Shown here: piece after piece, positions 52,306 to 60,494 of the stretch
Layout: every line of letters begins with the position of its first letter
Numbering within the stretch: position 1 is the stretch's first letter
Assembly: GCF_025336485.1 (NCBI RefSeq)
Contig: NZ_JAODAB010000014.1
Location: 93,110 to 157,109 of the forward strand
Direction of reading: 5' to 3'
Source of the DNA: Pseudomonas citri
Lineage (GTDB): Bacteria; Pseudomonadota; Gammaproteobacteria; Pseudomonadales; Pseudomonadaceae
Length of the DNA: 64,000 nucleotides
Notes under the pieces: generated by a model
Databases searched by the model: none
Seen by the model: only the letters and a program-made list of their open reading frames with translations
What the model was told of the DNA's origin: nothing
Made by a program: the position numbers and the translations under genes

Positions 52306-53076
52306 ATGACTGACCAGCGCAAAGGCAGCGATGCCGAACCCACCACTCACTTCGGCTTCAAGAACGTGCCGGAAAGCCAGAAAGCGGAAAGAGTCGCTGA
52401 GGTTTTCCACTCGGTGGCCGCCAAGTATGACTTGATGAATGACCTGCTCTCGGGCGGCATGCATCGCTTGTGGAAACGTTTCGCGATCGAACTGTCGGGC
52501 GTGCGCAGCGGCAATCGCGTGCTGGACATCGCGGGCGGCACGGGCGACCTGACGAAAAAGTTCTCCCACATCGTCGGGCCAACCGGCCAGGTGGTGTTGG
52601 CCGACATCAACGAGTCCATGCTCAAGGTCGGTCGCGACCGCCTGCTGGACCTGGGTGTGGCCGGCAACGTCGAGTTCGTCCAGGCCGACGCCGAGAAACT
52701 GCCATTCCCCGATAACCATTTCGATTGCGTGACCATCGCCTTCGGCTTGCGCAACGTCACCCACAAGGAAGACGCCCTGCGCTCGATGCTGCGCGTGCTC
52801 AAGCCCGGTGGCCGCCTGCTGGTGCTGGAGTTCTCCAAGCCGACCAACGCCCTGATGTCCAAGGCCTATGACGCCTACTCGTTCGCGTTCATGCCATTGA
52901 TGGGCAAGCTGATCACCAATGACGCGGAAAGCTATCGCTACCTGGCTGAATCGATCCGTATGCACCCCGACCAGGAAACCCTGAAGTCGATGATGGTCGA
53001 GGCCGGTTTCGACCGCGTGACCTACCACAACATGACGTCGGGCATCGTCGCCCTGCACCGCGGTATCAAGCCCTGA
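52306..53076 (+). CDS. ubiE: Ubiquinone/menaquinone C-methyltransferase
   Basis: A 256-residue SAM-dependent methyltransferase that C-methylates the benzoquinol ring in ubiquinone synthesis. SAM motif I VLDIAGGTGDLT is at about 72-83. The family signatures YDLMNDLLSGGMHRLWK and AFGLRNVTHKEDALRSM are intact. ATG 52306 (MTDQRKGSDAEP) gives the family length. Its stop overlaps the ubiJ start by one base (TGATG), opening a three-gene ubi operon. Confidence 0.98.
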   Translation: MTDQRKGSDAEPTTHFGFKNVPESQKAERVAEVFHSVAAKYDLMNDLLSGGMHRLWKRFAIELSGVRSGNRVLDIAGGTGDLTKKFSHIVGPTGQVVLADINESMLKVGRDRLLDLGVAGNVEFVQADAEKLPFPDNHFDCVTIAFGLRNVTHKEDALRSMLRVLKPGGRLLVLEFSKPTNALMSKAYDAYSFAFMPLMGKLITNDAESYRYLAESIRMHPDQETLKSMMVEAGFDRVTYHNMTSGIVALHRGIKP

Positions 53077-53693
53077 TGCTGTTCACCGGCCTGCTCGCCA
53101 GTGTCGAGCTCGGCATCAACCGGGTGCTGCGCCTGGACAGTACGGCGCTGGCGCGCCTGGCGCACTTGAGCGGCAAGGTGATCGCAGTGGACTGCCGCGG
53201 CCCGGCATTGCAGCTGTTCATCCTGCCCAGTGACGAAGGCCTGATGCTCGCCGCGCACTGGGAGGCCGAGGCCGATTGCACGTTGCGCGCTCCGGCGGCG
53301 AGCTTGCTGAGCCTGGCCCTGGGCAAGGACAAGACGGCGGTGCTGCACAGCCCCGAGGTGGAACTCGACGGTGACAGCGGTGTGCTGCTGGAACTGGCGG
53401 CAATCCTCCAGGACCTGGAACTGGACTGGGAATATGAAGTGTCCCGCTGGATCGGTCCGGTGGCCACCCAGTTGCTCAGCGGCCATTTGCGTAGCCGCAG
53501 CCGCTGGTATCGCCAGGGCTTTACCACCCTGGCACAGAACCTGAGTGAATACCTGGCCGAGGAATCGCGTGCCCTCGTAGGACAACGCGAAGCCCAGGCC
53601 CGCTTTAATGAACTGGATCAGGTCAAGCTTGACCTGGAACGACTCGAGGCGCGTTTCGAGCGCCTTTCCCGACCCCTTGAACCCAAGCGATAA
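53076..53693 (+). CDS. ubiJ: Ubiquinone biosynthesis accessory factor UbiJ
   Basis: A 205-residue protein with an N-terminal SCP2 sterol-carrier-like lipid-binding domain (about 15-110) and a C-terminal coiled coil (LDQVKLDLERLEARFERL). In E. coli, UbiJ is part of the cytosolic Ubi complex that holds lipid intermediates for UbiE and the hydroxylases. Its place between ubiE and ubiB is the standard order. It is 4 bp from ubiB. Confidence 0.94.
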   Translation: MLFTGLLASVELGINRVLRLDSTALARLAHLSGKVIAVDCRGPALQLFILPSDEGLMLAAHWEAEADCTLRAPAASLLSLALGKDKTAVLHSPEVELDGDSGVLLELAAILQDLELDWEYEVSRWIGPVATQLLSGHLRSRSRWYRQGFTTLAQNLSEYLAEESRALVGQREAQARFNELDQVKLDLERLEARFERLSRPLEPKR

Positions 53694-53696
53694 CGC

Positions 53697-55301
53697 ATGA
53701 AGCTGCTTGCCGTCCGCCGTTTGTTGCGCATCCAGCGCGTCGTGATCCGTTACCGCCTCGATGACCTGCTGTTCGCCCTGCCGTTGCCCTGGTTTCTCCT
53801 GGCGTTGCGCTTCGTGCTGCCGTGGCGCTGGTTTCCCCGGCGGACGCTGGACCTGAGTCGCGGCGCACGCCTGCGCCTGGCCTTGCAGGACCTGGGACCG
53901 ATTTTCATCAAGTTCGGGCAGATCCTCTCGACCCGCCGCGACCTGTTGCCCGAAGACATCGCCGACGAACTGATGCTGCTGCAAGACCGTGTGCCGCCGT
54001 TCGACTCCAAACTGTCGGTGGCCCTGATCGAAGAGCAGTTGGGCAAGAAAGTCAGTGAGGTTTTCAGCCGTTTCGACGTCGAGCCCCTGGCCTCGGCGTC
54101 AGTGGCCCAGGTGCACGCCGCCCAGCTCAAAAGCGGCGAAGAGGTGGTGGTCAAGGTCATCCGCCCGGGTCTCAAGCCGGTCATCGCCCAGGACCTGGCG
54201 TGGCTGTTCATCCTCGCGCGCGCCGCCGAGCGCTTGTCGGCCGATGCGCGCCTGCTGCACCCGGTGGACGTGGTCCAGGACTACGAGAAAACCATCTACG
54301 ACGAACTCGACCTGTTGCGCGAAGCCGCCAACGCCAGCCAGTTGCGCCGCAACTTCGAAGGCTCGCCGATGCTGTACGTGCCGCAAGTCTACTGGGACTG
54401 GTGCCGCCCGAAAGTGCTGGTGATGGAGCGCATCTACGGCATCCAGGTGACCGACCTGGCGACCCTGGCCGACCAGCGCACCGACATGAAGATGCTCGCC
54501 GAGCGCGGCGTGGAAATCTTCTTCACCCAGGTGTTTCGCGACAGCTTCTTCCACGCCGACATGCACCCGGGCAACATCTTCGTCAGCACCGTGCAACCGT
54601 GGAGCCCGCAATACATTGCCATCGATTGCGGCATCGTCGGCAGCCTGACGCCTGAAGACCAGGATTACCTGGCCCGCAACCTCTTCGCGTTCTTCAAGCG
54701 CGACTACCGCCGCGTCGCCCAGTTGCACATCGACTCCGGCTGGGTACCGGCCGAGACCAAGCTCAACGAGTTCGAAGCAGCGATCCGCACCGTGTGCGAG
54801 CCGATCTTCGAAAAACCGTTAAAGGATATTTCCTTCGGCCAGGTGCTGATGCGCCTGTTCCAGACCGCGCGGCGCTTCAACATGGAAGTCCAGCCACAAC
54901 TGGTGCTGTTGCAGAAGACCCTGCTGAACATCGAAGGCCTCGGGCGCCAGCTGTACCCGGAACTGGACCTGTGGAACACCGCCCAGCCGTTCCTCGAACG
55001 CTGGATGCGCGAACGTGTCAGCCCCAAGGCCCTGTTGGGCAACGTGCAAAGCCAGTTCGAACAGATCCCGCACCTGGCCAGCATGACCCGCGACCTGCTC
55101 GAGCGCATGTCCCACCCCCATGCCCTTGACCCTGCGCCACCGTGGAAACGTCGCCGGGACGACTGGTTCCTGCGCCTGCTCGGCGCGGCCCATCTGGGCG
55201 GCGGTGCGGTACTGGCCAGTGGCGGACCATTGAGCCAGGTGGGGCACTGGCCGGCCGGCATCATGATGGCGGTCGGTTTGTATCTGGTCGTTCGCCGATA
55301 G
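53697..55301 (+). CDS. ubiB: Ubiquinone biosynthesis kinase-like ATPase UbiB
   Basis: A 534-residue member of the ADCK/ABC1 atypical kinase family that assists ubiquinone synthesis through ATPase activity. The KxGQ motif (IFIKFGQILSTR, about 63-74), the Ala-rich nucleotide loop (ASASVAQVHAA), the ExD motif and the catalytic MHPGN (HADMHPGNIF) are all present. Two C-terminal membrane helices (about 490-530) anchor it. Length is normal. Confidence 0.98.
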   Translation: MKLLAVRRLLRIQRVVIRYRLDDLLFALPLPWFLLALRFVLPWRWFPRRTLDLSRGARLRLALQDLGPIFIKFGQILSTRRDLLPEDIADELMLLQDRVPPFDSKLSVALIEEQLGKKVSEVFSRFDVEPLASASVAQVHAAQLKSGEEVVVKVIRPGLKPVIAQDLAWLFILARAAERLSADARLLHPVDVVQDYEKTIYDELDLLREAANASQLRRNFEGSPMLYVPQVYWDWCRPKVLVMERIYGIQVTDLATLADQRTDMKMLAERGVEIFFTQVFRDSFFHADMHPGNIFVSTVQPWSPQYIAIDCGIVGSLTPEDQDYLARNLFAFFKRDYRRVAQLHIDSGWVPAETKLNEFEAAIRTVCEPIFEKPLKDISFGQVLMRLFQTARRFNMEVQPQLVLLQKTLLNIEGLGRQLYPELDLWNTAQPFLERWMRERVSPKALLGNVQSQFEQIPHLASMTRDLLERMSHPHALDPAPPWKRRRDDWFLRLLGAAHLGGGAVLASGGPLSQVGHWPAGIMMAVGLYLVVRR

Positions 55302-55382
55302 CCAGCACCGGTTCGCGCTGGCACACTGTTTCAACGCTGGGCCCACCGACACCAGGTGCGCGGCCCATGGTCGGAGTCAAAG

Positions 55383-55781
55383 ATGAAAAACTGGCAAGAC
55401 GAGATCAAATGGGACGCTGACGGCCTGGTGCCGGCCATCGCCCAGGACCACAAGACCGGACGCGTACTGATGATGGCCTGGATGAACCGCGAGGCGCTGG
55501 CCCTGACCGCCGCCGAGAACCGCGCCATCTATTGGTCACGTTCGCGTGGCAAGTTGTGGCGCAAAGGCGAAGAATCCGGGCATGTGCAGCATCTGCACGA
55601 AATGCGCCTGGACTGCGACGGCGATGTCATCATCCTGATGGTCGAGCAGGTCGGCGAAATCGCCTGCCACACCGGCCGCCAGAGCTGCTTCTATCGCGTC
55701 TTCGAGAACGGCGACTGGAAAACCGTCGACCCGGTGCTCAAGGACCCGCACGCCATCTATTCGGGACATACCCATGAGTGA
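55383..55781 (+). CDS. hisI: Phosphoribosyl-AMP cyclohydrolase
   Basis: A 132-residue metalloenzyme that opens the adenine ring of PR-AMP, the third step of histidine synthesis. Zinc-site cysteines lie in LDCDGDVIILMVEQVG and CHTGRQSCFYR, and the LMMAWMNREAL motif is near 26-36. ATG 55383 is preferred (MKNWQDEIKWD). It is separate from hisE, unlike the fused enteric enzyme, and overlaps hisE by 8 bp. Confidence 0.98.
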   Translation: MKNWQDEIKWDADGLVPAIAQDHKTGRVLMMAWMNREALALTAAENRAIYWSRSRGKLWRKGEESGHVQHLHEMRLDCDGDVIILMVEQVGEIACHTGRQSCFYRVFENGDWKTVDPVLKDPHAIYSGHTHE

Positions 55782-56106
55782 CACCCTGACCCGCCTGGCC
55801 CAGGTACTGGAAGAGCGCAAAGGCGCAGCGGCCGACACCTCGTATGTCGCCAGCCTGTATCACAAGGGCTTGAACAAGATTCTGGAAAAAGTCGGCGAAG
55901 AATCGGTCGAGACCATCATCGCCGCCAAGGACGCCGCCATCAGCGGTGACTGCAGCGACGTGATCTACGAGACCGCCGACCTGTGGTTTCACAGCCTGGT
56001 CATGCTGGCCCAATTGGGGCAGCACCCGCAGGCCGTACTGGATGAACTGGACCGTCGCTTCGGTCTGTCCGGGCACGTCGAGAAAGCCTCGCGCCCGTCC
56101 GCCTGA
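55774..56106 (+). CDS. hisE: Phosphoribosyl-ATP pyrophosphatase
   Basis: A 110-residue MazG-like helical enzyme that hydrolyses PR-ATP to PR-AMP, the second step of histidine synthesis. The metal-binding EE...EXXD pattern is seen in KVGEESVETIIAAKD and the downstream DVIYETADLWFH. Its start overlaps the end of hisI, coupling consecutive pathway steps. Confidence 0.98.
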   Translation: MSDTLTRLAQVLEERKGAAADTSYVASLYHKGLNKILEKVGEESVETIIAAKDAAISGDCSDVIYETADLWFHSLVMLAQLGQHPQAVLDELDRRFGLSGHVEKASRPSA

Positions 56107-56129
56107 TCAATTTTTGAGAGGAATAGCCC

Positions 56130-56399
56130 ATGGGTATTTTTGACTGGAAACACTGGCTCGTCATCCTGGTGGTCGTGGTGCTGGTGTTCGGCACCAAGAA
56201 GCTGAAGAACCTCGGCACCGACGTCGGCGAGTCCATCAAGGGCTTTCGCAAGGCCATGAACGACGACGAAAAACCGGCCGAGCCGACAGCGGCCCCGACC
56301 CAACCGGTACAGCCCCAGGCCAGCACGCCGGTGAATGCGCCGCATACCATCGATGTGCAGGCCCAGAAAGTCGAAGAGCCGACCCGCAAAGACTCGTGA
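56130..56399 (+). CDS. tatA: Twin-arginine translocase subunit TatA
   Basis: An 89-residue pore-forming subunit of the Tat system for folded proteins. A short membrane helix (about 5-20, WKHWLVILVVVVLVFG) is followed by the FGTKKLKNLGTDVGESIKGFRKAM amphipathic helix and a polar tail. The signature FGxKKL is intact. GAGAGGAA lies upstream as a ribosome-binding site. First of tatABC. Confidence 0.97.
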   Translation: MGIFDWKHWLVILVVVVLVFGTKKLKNLGTDVGESIKGFRKAMNDDEKPAEPTAAPTQPVQPQASTPVNAPHTIDVQAQKVEEPTRKDS

Positions 56400-56409
56400 G
56401 CACTGACTA

Positions 56410-56826
56410 ATGTTTGGGATCAGCTTCACTGAACTGCTGCTCGTCGGCCTCGTGGCCCTGCTGGTACTGGGCCCCGAGCGCCTGCCAGGCGCTGCGCGCA
56501 CCGCCGGCCTGTGGATCGGGCGGCTGAAGCGCAGCTTCAATGCGATCAAACAGGAAGTTGAACGCGAGATCGGTGCCGACGAGATTCGTCGGCAACTGCA
56601 CAACGAGCACATCCTGTCCCTGGAACAGGAAGCGCGCAAGATCCTCACGCCGACCCAGCAGGAACCGGCACCGTTCCAACCTGAAGCCACACCAACGGTT
56701 GCGCCGCCCGCTTCAGTGGCTGACGCCACACCTGCGGTGACGGAACCTGCCAAGGCACAGGAGCCTGCCCCGGCGGCGCCGACACCCGCCCCCAACGACA
56801 CCCCACAGCCGCCGCGAGCCCCATGA
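56410..56826 (+). CDS. tatB: Twin-arginine translocase subunit TatB
   Basis: A 138-residue Tat receptor subunit. The start MFGISFTELLLVGLVALLVLGPERLP shows the membrane helix and Gly-Pro-Glu hinge typical of TatB, followed by an amphipathic helix (about 28-70) and an Ala/Pro-rich tail. It works with TatC to bind twin-arginine signal peptides. Its end overlaps tatC by 4 bp (ATGA). Confidence 0.97.
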   Translation: MFGISFTELLLVGLVALLVLGPERLPGAARTAGLWIGRLKRSFNAIKQEVEREIGADEIRRQLHNEHILSLEQEARKILTPTQQEPAPFQPEATPTVAPPASVADATPAVTEPAKAQEPAPAAPTPAPNDTPQPPRAP

Positions 56827-57617
56827 GCGATATCCCCGAAAACGACCAGCCGATGCCGCTGGTATCGCACCTCACCGAGTTGCGCACCCGCCTGCTGCGT
56901 TGCGTCGCGGCGGTGTTCATCATCTTCGCCGGGCTGTTTGCCTTCACCCAGCAGATCTACACCTTCGTCTCCACGCCGCTGCGCCAGTACTTGCCGTCCG
57001 GCGCGACAATGATCGCCACCGACGTCTCATCGCCGTTCCTCACGCCGCTGAAGCTGACGATGATGGTCTCGCTGTTCCTGGCCATCCCGGTGATCCTGCA
57101 CCAGGTCTGGGGCTTCATCGCGCCGGGCCTGTACAAGCATGAAAAGCGCATCGCCGCGCCGCTGCTGGTGTCCAGCATCCTGCTGTTCTACACCGGCATG
57201 GCCTTCGCCTATTTCCTGGTGTTCCCATTGATCTTCAAGTTCTTCGCCGCCGCCACCCCGGCCGGTGTCGAGATGATGACCGACATCACCAGTTACCTGG
57301 ATTTCGTCATGACGCTGTTCTTCGCCTTCGGCGTGGCGTTCGAGATTCCGGTGGCGGTGGTGCTATTGGTGTGGATCGGCGTGGTCGACGTCGCATACCT
57401 GAAGAAGATCCGTCCCTACGTCATCATCGGCTGCTTCGTGGTCGGCATGATCCTGACCCCGCCGGACATCTTCTCCCAGACCCTGCTGGCCGTGCCGATG
57501 TGGATGCTGTTCGAGATCGGCATCCTGTTCGGCGGCCTGGTGCGCAAGCGTCGCGAGCAACCGGAAGACGAAGCGAGCGACGACCATAACGACCAACCAC
57601 CAGCGACCCAAGCGTGA
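56823..57617 (+). CDS. tatC: Twin-arginine translocase subunit TatC
   Basis: A 264-residue inner-membrane protein with six membrane helices. It is the core receptor of the Tat translocase. The N-terminal HLTELRTRLLR motif and the loop FLTPLKLTMMVSLFLAIPV with its conserved Pro and Glu positions are typical. A charged tail (KRREQPEDEASDDHND) is cytoplasmic. It overlaps tatB and rsmE by 4 bp on each side, giving a tight tatABC-rsmE transcript. Confidence 0.98.
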   Translation: MSDIPENDQPMPLVSHLTELRTRLLRCVAAVFIIFAGLFAFTQQIYTFVSTPLRQYLPSGATMIATDVSSPFLTPLKLTMMVSLFLAIPVILHQVWGFIAPGLYKHEKRIAAPLLVSSILLFYTGMAFAYFLVFPLIFKFFAAATPAGVEMMTDITSYLDFVMTLFFAFGVAFEIPVAVVLLVWIGVVDVAYLKKIRPYVIIGCFVVGMILTPPDIFSQTLLAVPMWMLFEIGILFGGLVRKRREQPEDEASDDHNDQPPATQA

Positions 57618-58321
57618 ACCTGCTGCTGCTCGAAGAGGCCGACTTCATCGGGCCCGACCGGGTCGTGCTGAGTGATCGCCGCCTGACCCATATGCAGGAA
57701 GTCCACCGCAGCGCTGTCGGCGACAGCCTGCGGGTCGGACGCGTTGGCGGGCTGCTGGGCACTGCCCAGGTCGTGCGCCTGGAAGCCCGCGAGGCGGAAC
57801 TGCAAGTGATCCTCGATCAGCCTGCGCCGGCCAAATTGCCAATAACGCTGGTGCTGGCCCTGCCGCGTCCGAAAATGCTCCGGCGGGTGTTCCAGACCGT
57901 CGCCACCATGGGCGTACCGCGCGTGGTGCTGGTCAATAGCTACCGCGTGGAAAAGAGCTTCTGGCAGACGCCTTTCCTGGAGCCCGAAGCCATGCGCGAG
58001 CAACTGATCCTGGGCCTGGAACAGGCTCGCGACAGCATGCTGCCGGAAATCATCATCGAAAAGCGCTTCAAGCCCTTCGTCGAGGACCGGTTGCCGGCCA
58101 TAGCCCAGGACACCCTGGGCCTGATCGGCCATCCCGGTCCCTACCCACCCTGCCCTCGCGCCCTCACCGAGCCGGTGACATTGGCCATCGGCCCGGAAGG
58201 CGGCTGGATCCCCTACGAAATCGATCTGCTGGCCAAGGCCGGCTTGCAACCGGTACAACTGGGCGAGAGGATCTTGCGGGTCGAGACCGCCGTCACGGCC
58301 CTGCTTGCGCGATTGTTCTGA
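57614..58321 (+). CDS. rsmE: 16S rRNA m3U1498 methyltransferase
   Basis: A 235-residue SPOUT-class methyltransferase that modifies U1498 of 16S rRNA. A small N-terminal PUA-like domain (1-70) is followed by the knotted SAM-binding domain with LAIGPEGGWIPYEIDLL (about 192-208) and the final LGERILRVETAVTALLARL. It begins with GTG overlapping the tatC stop. Length is normal. Confidence 0.97.
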   Translation: MNLLLLEEADFIGPDRVVLSDRRLTHMQEVHRSAVGDSLRVGRVGGLLGTAQVVRLEAREAELQVILDQPAPAKLPITLVLALPRPKMLRRVFQTVATMGVPRVVLVNSYRVEKSFWQTPFLEPEAMREQLILGLEQARDSMLPEIIIEKRFKPFVEDRLPAIAQDTLGLIGHPGPYPPCPRALTEPVTLAIGPEGGWIPYEIDLLAKAGLQPVQLGERILRVETAVTALLARLF

Positions 58322-58383
58322 AGCTCTGCGGTTGAATCCCCTCGTCACAATGCAAGCAAGCTAAATATCTTCTGCTCATTTCC

Positions 58384-58410
58384 TATAGATCCCTCCCTGA
58401 AGGCCGATAC
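58384..58410 (+). promoter_or_regulatory. FliA (sigma-28)-like promoter of the first chemoreceptor
   Basis: TATAGATC (58384-58391), 11 bp, then GCCGATAC (58403-58410), against TAAAGTTT-N11-GCCGATAA. The -10 matches 7 of 8 and the -35 is partial. A second GCCGATAA just downstream lacks a -35 at the right distance. Confidence 0.6.
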
Positions 58411-58453
58411 AGCGCCGATAAAATCAAAAATCAGCGCTGCAGGGAGTATCGGC

Positions 58454-60370
58454 ATGTTCCAGTGGTTGGCCCAGGGTCTGGGAAATGTAAGCGTCAATCG
58501 CAAACTCGGCTTCGGCTTCGGTCTCGTACTGTGCCTGACCTTGCTGATCGCCTTCACCGGCTGGAGCGGCCTGGGTAGCGTCATCAGTCGCGGCGACAAG
58601 CTGGGGTTCATTTCCGACCTCAGCGGGTTGACCAAGGACCTGCGCCTGGCGCGCATGGACTACTACAACTCGCGGGGTGAGAACGGGCCACAGGTGGTCA
58701 ACGATCTGACGGGCAAGCTCGAAGCCGGGCTCAAGACCGCGCGCCAACTGATCGAACAACCGGACGACACTGCGCTGATCGACAAACAACTGGCCGCCGT
58801 CGCCGAGTACAAAAGCGCCTTCGCCGAGATGACCCGCGCCACCGCCAGCCGTGAAGATGCCCGCAGCAAACTCGGCGCCAGTGCCGACAACGCCGTGGCC
58901 CGCATTGGAGAAGTGGAAAAATCGCTGTTGCAAGGCGACAGCGTCGCCCAGTTCAACAACGTGGTGACCCTGAGCAAAGCCATCCAGCAAGCGCGTTATC
59001 AGGTCCGCGGCTACACCTACAGCGGCAAGAGCGAAGCCCAGCAACCCGCCCTTGATGCCATCGACAACGTGCTCAAGCTGCTCGCTCGCCTGCCAGAGCA
59101 GTTGCCCGAGGAACACGCCGACAACCTGCGACAGGCCAACGACTCGATGAACGCCTACCGCACAGCGGTCAGCCAGTTCCGCGATTCCCAGCTCGACACC
59201 GCCGCGGCACTCAAGCGCATGGCAGAGCAAGGCGAGGTGTTGCTCGATGCCAGCCAAAAGCTGACCGTGTCCCAGACCGCCGTGCGTGACCGCGACGCTG
59301 CCGAGGCCAAGGCCTTCCTCGTGTTGGCTGCCGCCCTTGCGCTCTTGTTCGGCATCATCTCCGCCCTGACCATCACCCGACAGATCGTCGGCCCATTGAG
59401 CCAGACCCTCAAGATCGCCGAAGGCGTGGCCGCAGGCGACCTGACGCAAAACCTCAACACCTCGCGCCGTGACGAGTTGGGCCAGTTGCAGCGGGCCATG
59501 CAGAGCATGACCGTGGGCCTGCGCCAATTGATCGGTGGCATCAGCCAAGGCGTCACGCAAATTGCCAGTGCCGCCGACCAGCTCTCGTCGGTTACCGAAC
59601 AGACCCGTGCTGGCGTCAACAGCCAAAAAGTGGAAACCGACCAGGTCGCCACCGCGATGCACGAAATGACCGCCACCGTGCAGGAAGTGGCCCGCAACGC
59701 CGAGGAGGCCTCCGAAGCGGCCGTCGCCGCCGACCAGCAGGCTCGCGAAGGCGAAAAAGTAGTCGGTGAAGCCATCGCCCAGATCGAGCGCCTGGCACTG
59801 GAAGTGGGCAACTCCACTTCGGCGATGGGCGACTTGAAGCGTGAGAGCGACAAGATCGGCAGCGTACTGGATGTGATCAAGTCCGTCGCCGAGCAGACCA
59901 ATCTGCTGGCCCTCAACGCGGCTATCGAAGCGGCCCGCGCGGGCGAAGCCGGGCGGGGTTTCGCGGTGGTGGCCGACGAGGTGCGCAGCCTGGCCCAGCG
60001 CACTCAAAAGTCCACCGAGGAAATCGAAGAACTGATCGTCGGCTTGCAATCGGGTACGGAGCAGGTTGCCGTCATCATGGACAACAGTCGCAACCTGACC
60101 GACAACAGCGTCGAGTTGACCCGCCGCGCCGGTGGCTCGCTGACAAACATTACCCGCACCGTTTCGGCGATCCAATCGATGAACCAACAGATCGCCGCCG
60201 CGGCCGAGCAACAAAGCTCCGTGGCCGAGGAAATCAACCGCAGCGTGCTGAACGTGCGCGACGTGTCCGAACAAACGGCCGCTTCCAGCGAAGAAACCGC
60301 CAGCTCCAGCGCCGAACTGGCGCGACTGGGCGTTCATTTGCAGACATTGGTGGGAAGGTTCAAGGTCTGA
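58454..60370 (+). CDS. Methyl-accepting chemotaxis protein, HBM sensor type (copy 1)
   Basis: A 638-residue transmembrane chemoreceptor. TM1 is at about 19-38 and the helical-bimodular (HBM) ligand domain at about 45-285. TM2 follows at about 291-312, then a HAMP and a long cytoplasmic signalling hairpin whose tip carries the invariant EQTNLLALNAAIEAARAGE stretch. There is no CheR-tethering pentapeptide at the C-terminus. HBM receptors of this locus in Pseudomonas sense organic acids (P. putida McpQ citrate, P. aeruginosa McpK 2-oxoglutarate), but the ligand here is not proven. AGGGAG precedes the ATG. Confidence 0.95.
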   Translation: MFQWLAQGLGNVSVNRKLGFGFGLVLCLTLLIAFTGWSGLGSVISRGDKLGFISDLSGLTKDLRLARMDYYNSRGENGPQVVNDLTGKLEAGLKTARQLIEQPDDTALIDKQLAAVAEYKSAFAEMTRATASREDARSKLGASADNAVARIGEVEKSLLQGDSVAQFNNVVTLSKAIQQARYQVRGYTYSGKSEAQQPALDAIDNVLKLLARLPEQLPEEHADNLRQANDSMNAYRTAVSQFRDSQLDTAAALKRMAEQGEVLLDASQKLTVSQTAVRDRDAAEAKAFLVLAAALALLFGIISALTITRQIVGPLSQTLKIAEGVAAGDLTQNLNTSRRDELGQLQRAMQSMTVGLRQLIGGISQGVTQIASAADQLSSVTEQTRAGVNSQKVETDQVATAMHEMTATVQEVARNAEEASEAAVAADQQAREGEKVVGEAIAQIERLALEVGNSTSAMGDLKRESDKIGSVLDVIKSVAEQTNLLALNAAIEAARAGEAGRGFAVVADEVRSLAQRTQKSTEEIEELIVGLQSGTEQVAVIMDNSRNLTDNSVELTRRAGGSLTNITRTVSAIQSMNQQIAAAAEQQSSVAEEINRSVLNVRDVSEQTAASSEETASSSAELARLGVHLQTLVGRFKV

Positions 60371-60375
60371 CGCGC

Positions 60376-60405
60376 CCAGGCGAGGGCGTTGGCGCCCTCG
60401 CCTGG
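60376..60405 (+). terminator. Strong hairpin between the tandem chemoreceptors
   Basis: CCAGGCGAGGGCG and CGCCCTCGCCTGG form a perfect 13-bp stem with a 4-base loop, 6 bp after the stop. The following sequence is A/T-rich but not a clean U-run. Confidence 0.7.
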
Positions 60406-60426
60406 CAAATATAGCCACCGGTTGGC

Positions 60427-60453
60427 TACAGATCCCTACCACATGGTCGATAC
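60427..60453 (+). promoter_or_regulatory. FliA-like promoter of the second chemoreceptor
   Basis: TACAGATC (60427-60434), 11 bp, GTCGATAC (60446-60453). It is clearly the paralogue of the promoter at 58384 with the same spacing, and slightly weaker (6 of 8 in the -10). Confidence 0.5.
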
Positions 60454-60494
60454 TCTCCTCATAGCGCCTATAAAAGGCTCGAAGGAGTATCAGC

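Noticed and set aside
58403..58420. GCCGATAA downstream of the chosen chemoreceptor promoter as the true sigma-28 -10
   Set aside because: It matches the -10 perfectly but has no -35 at 11 bp. The upstream site does, and is shared with the paralogous promoter.
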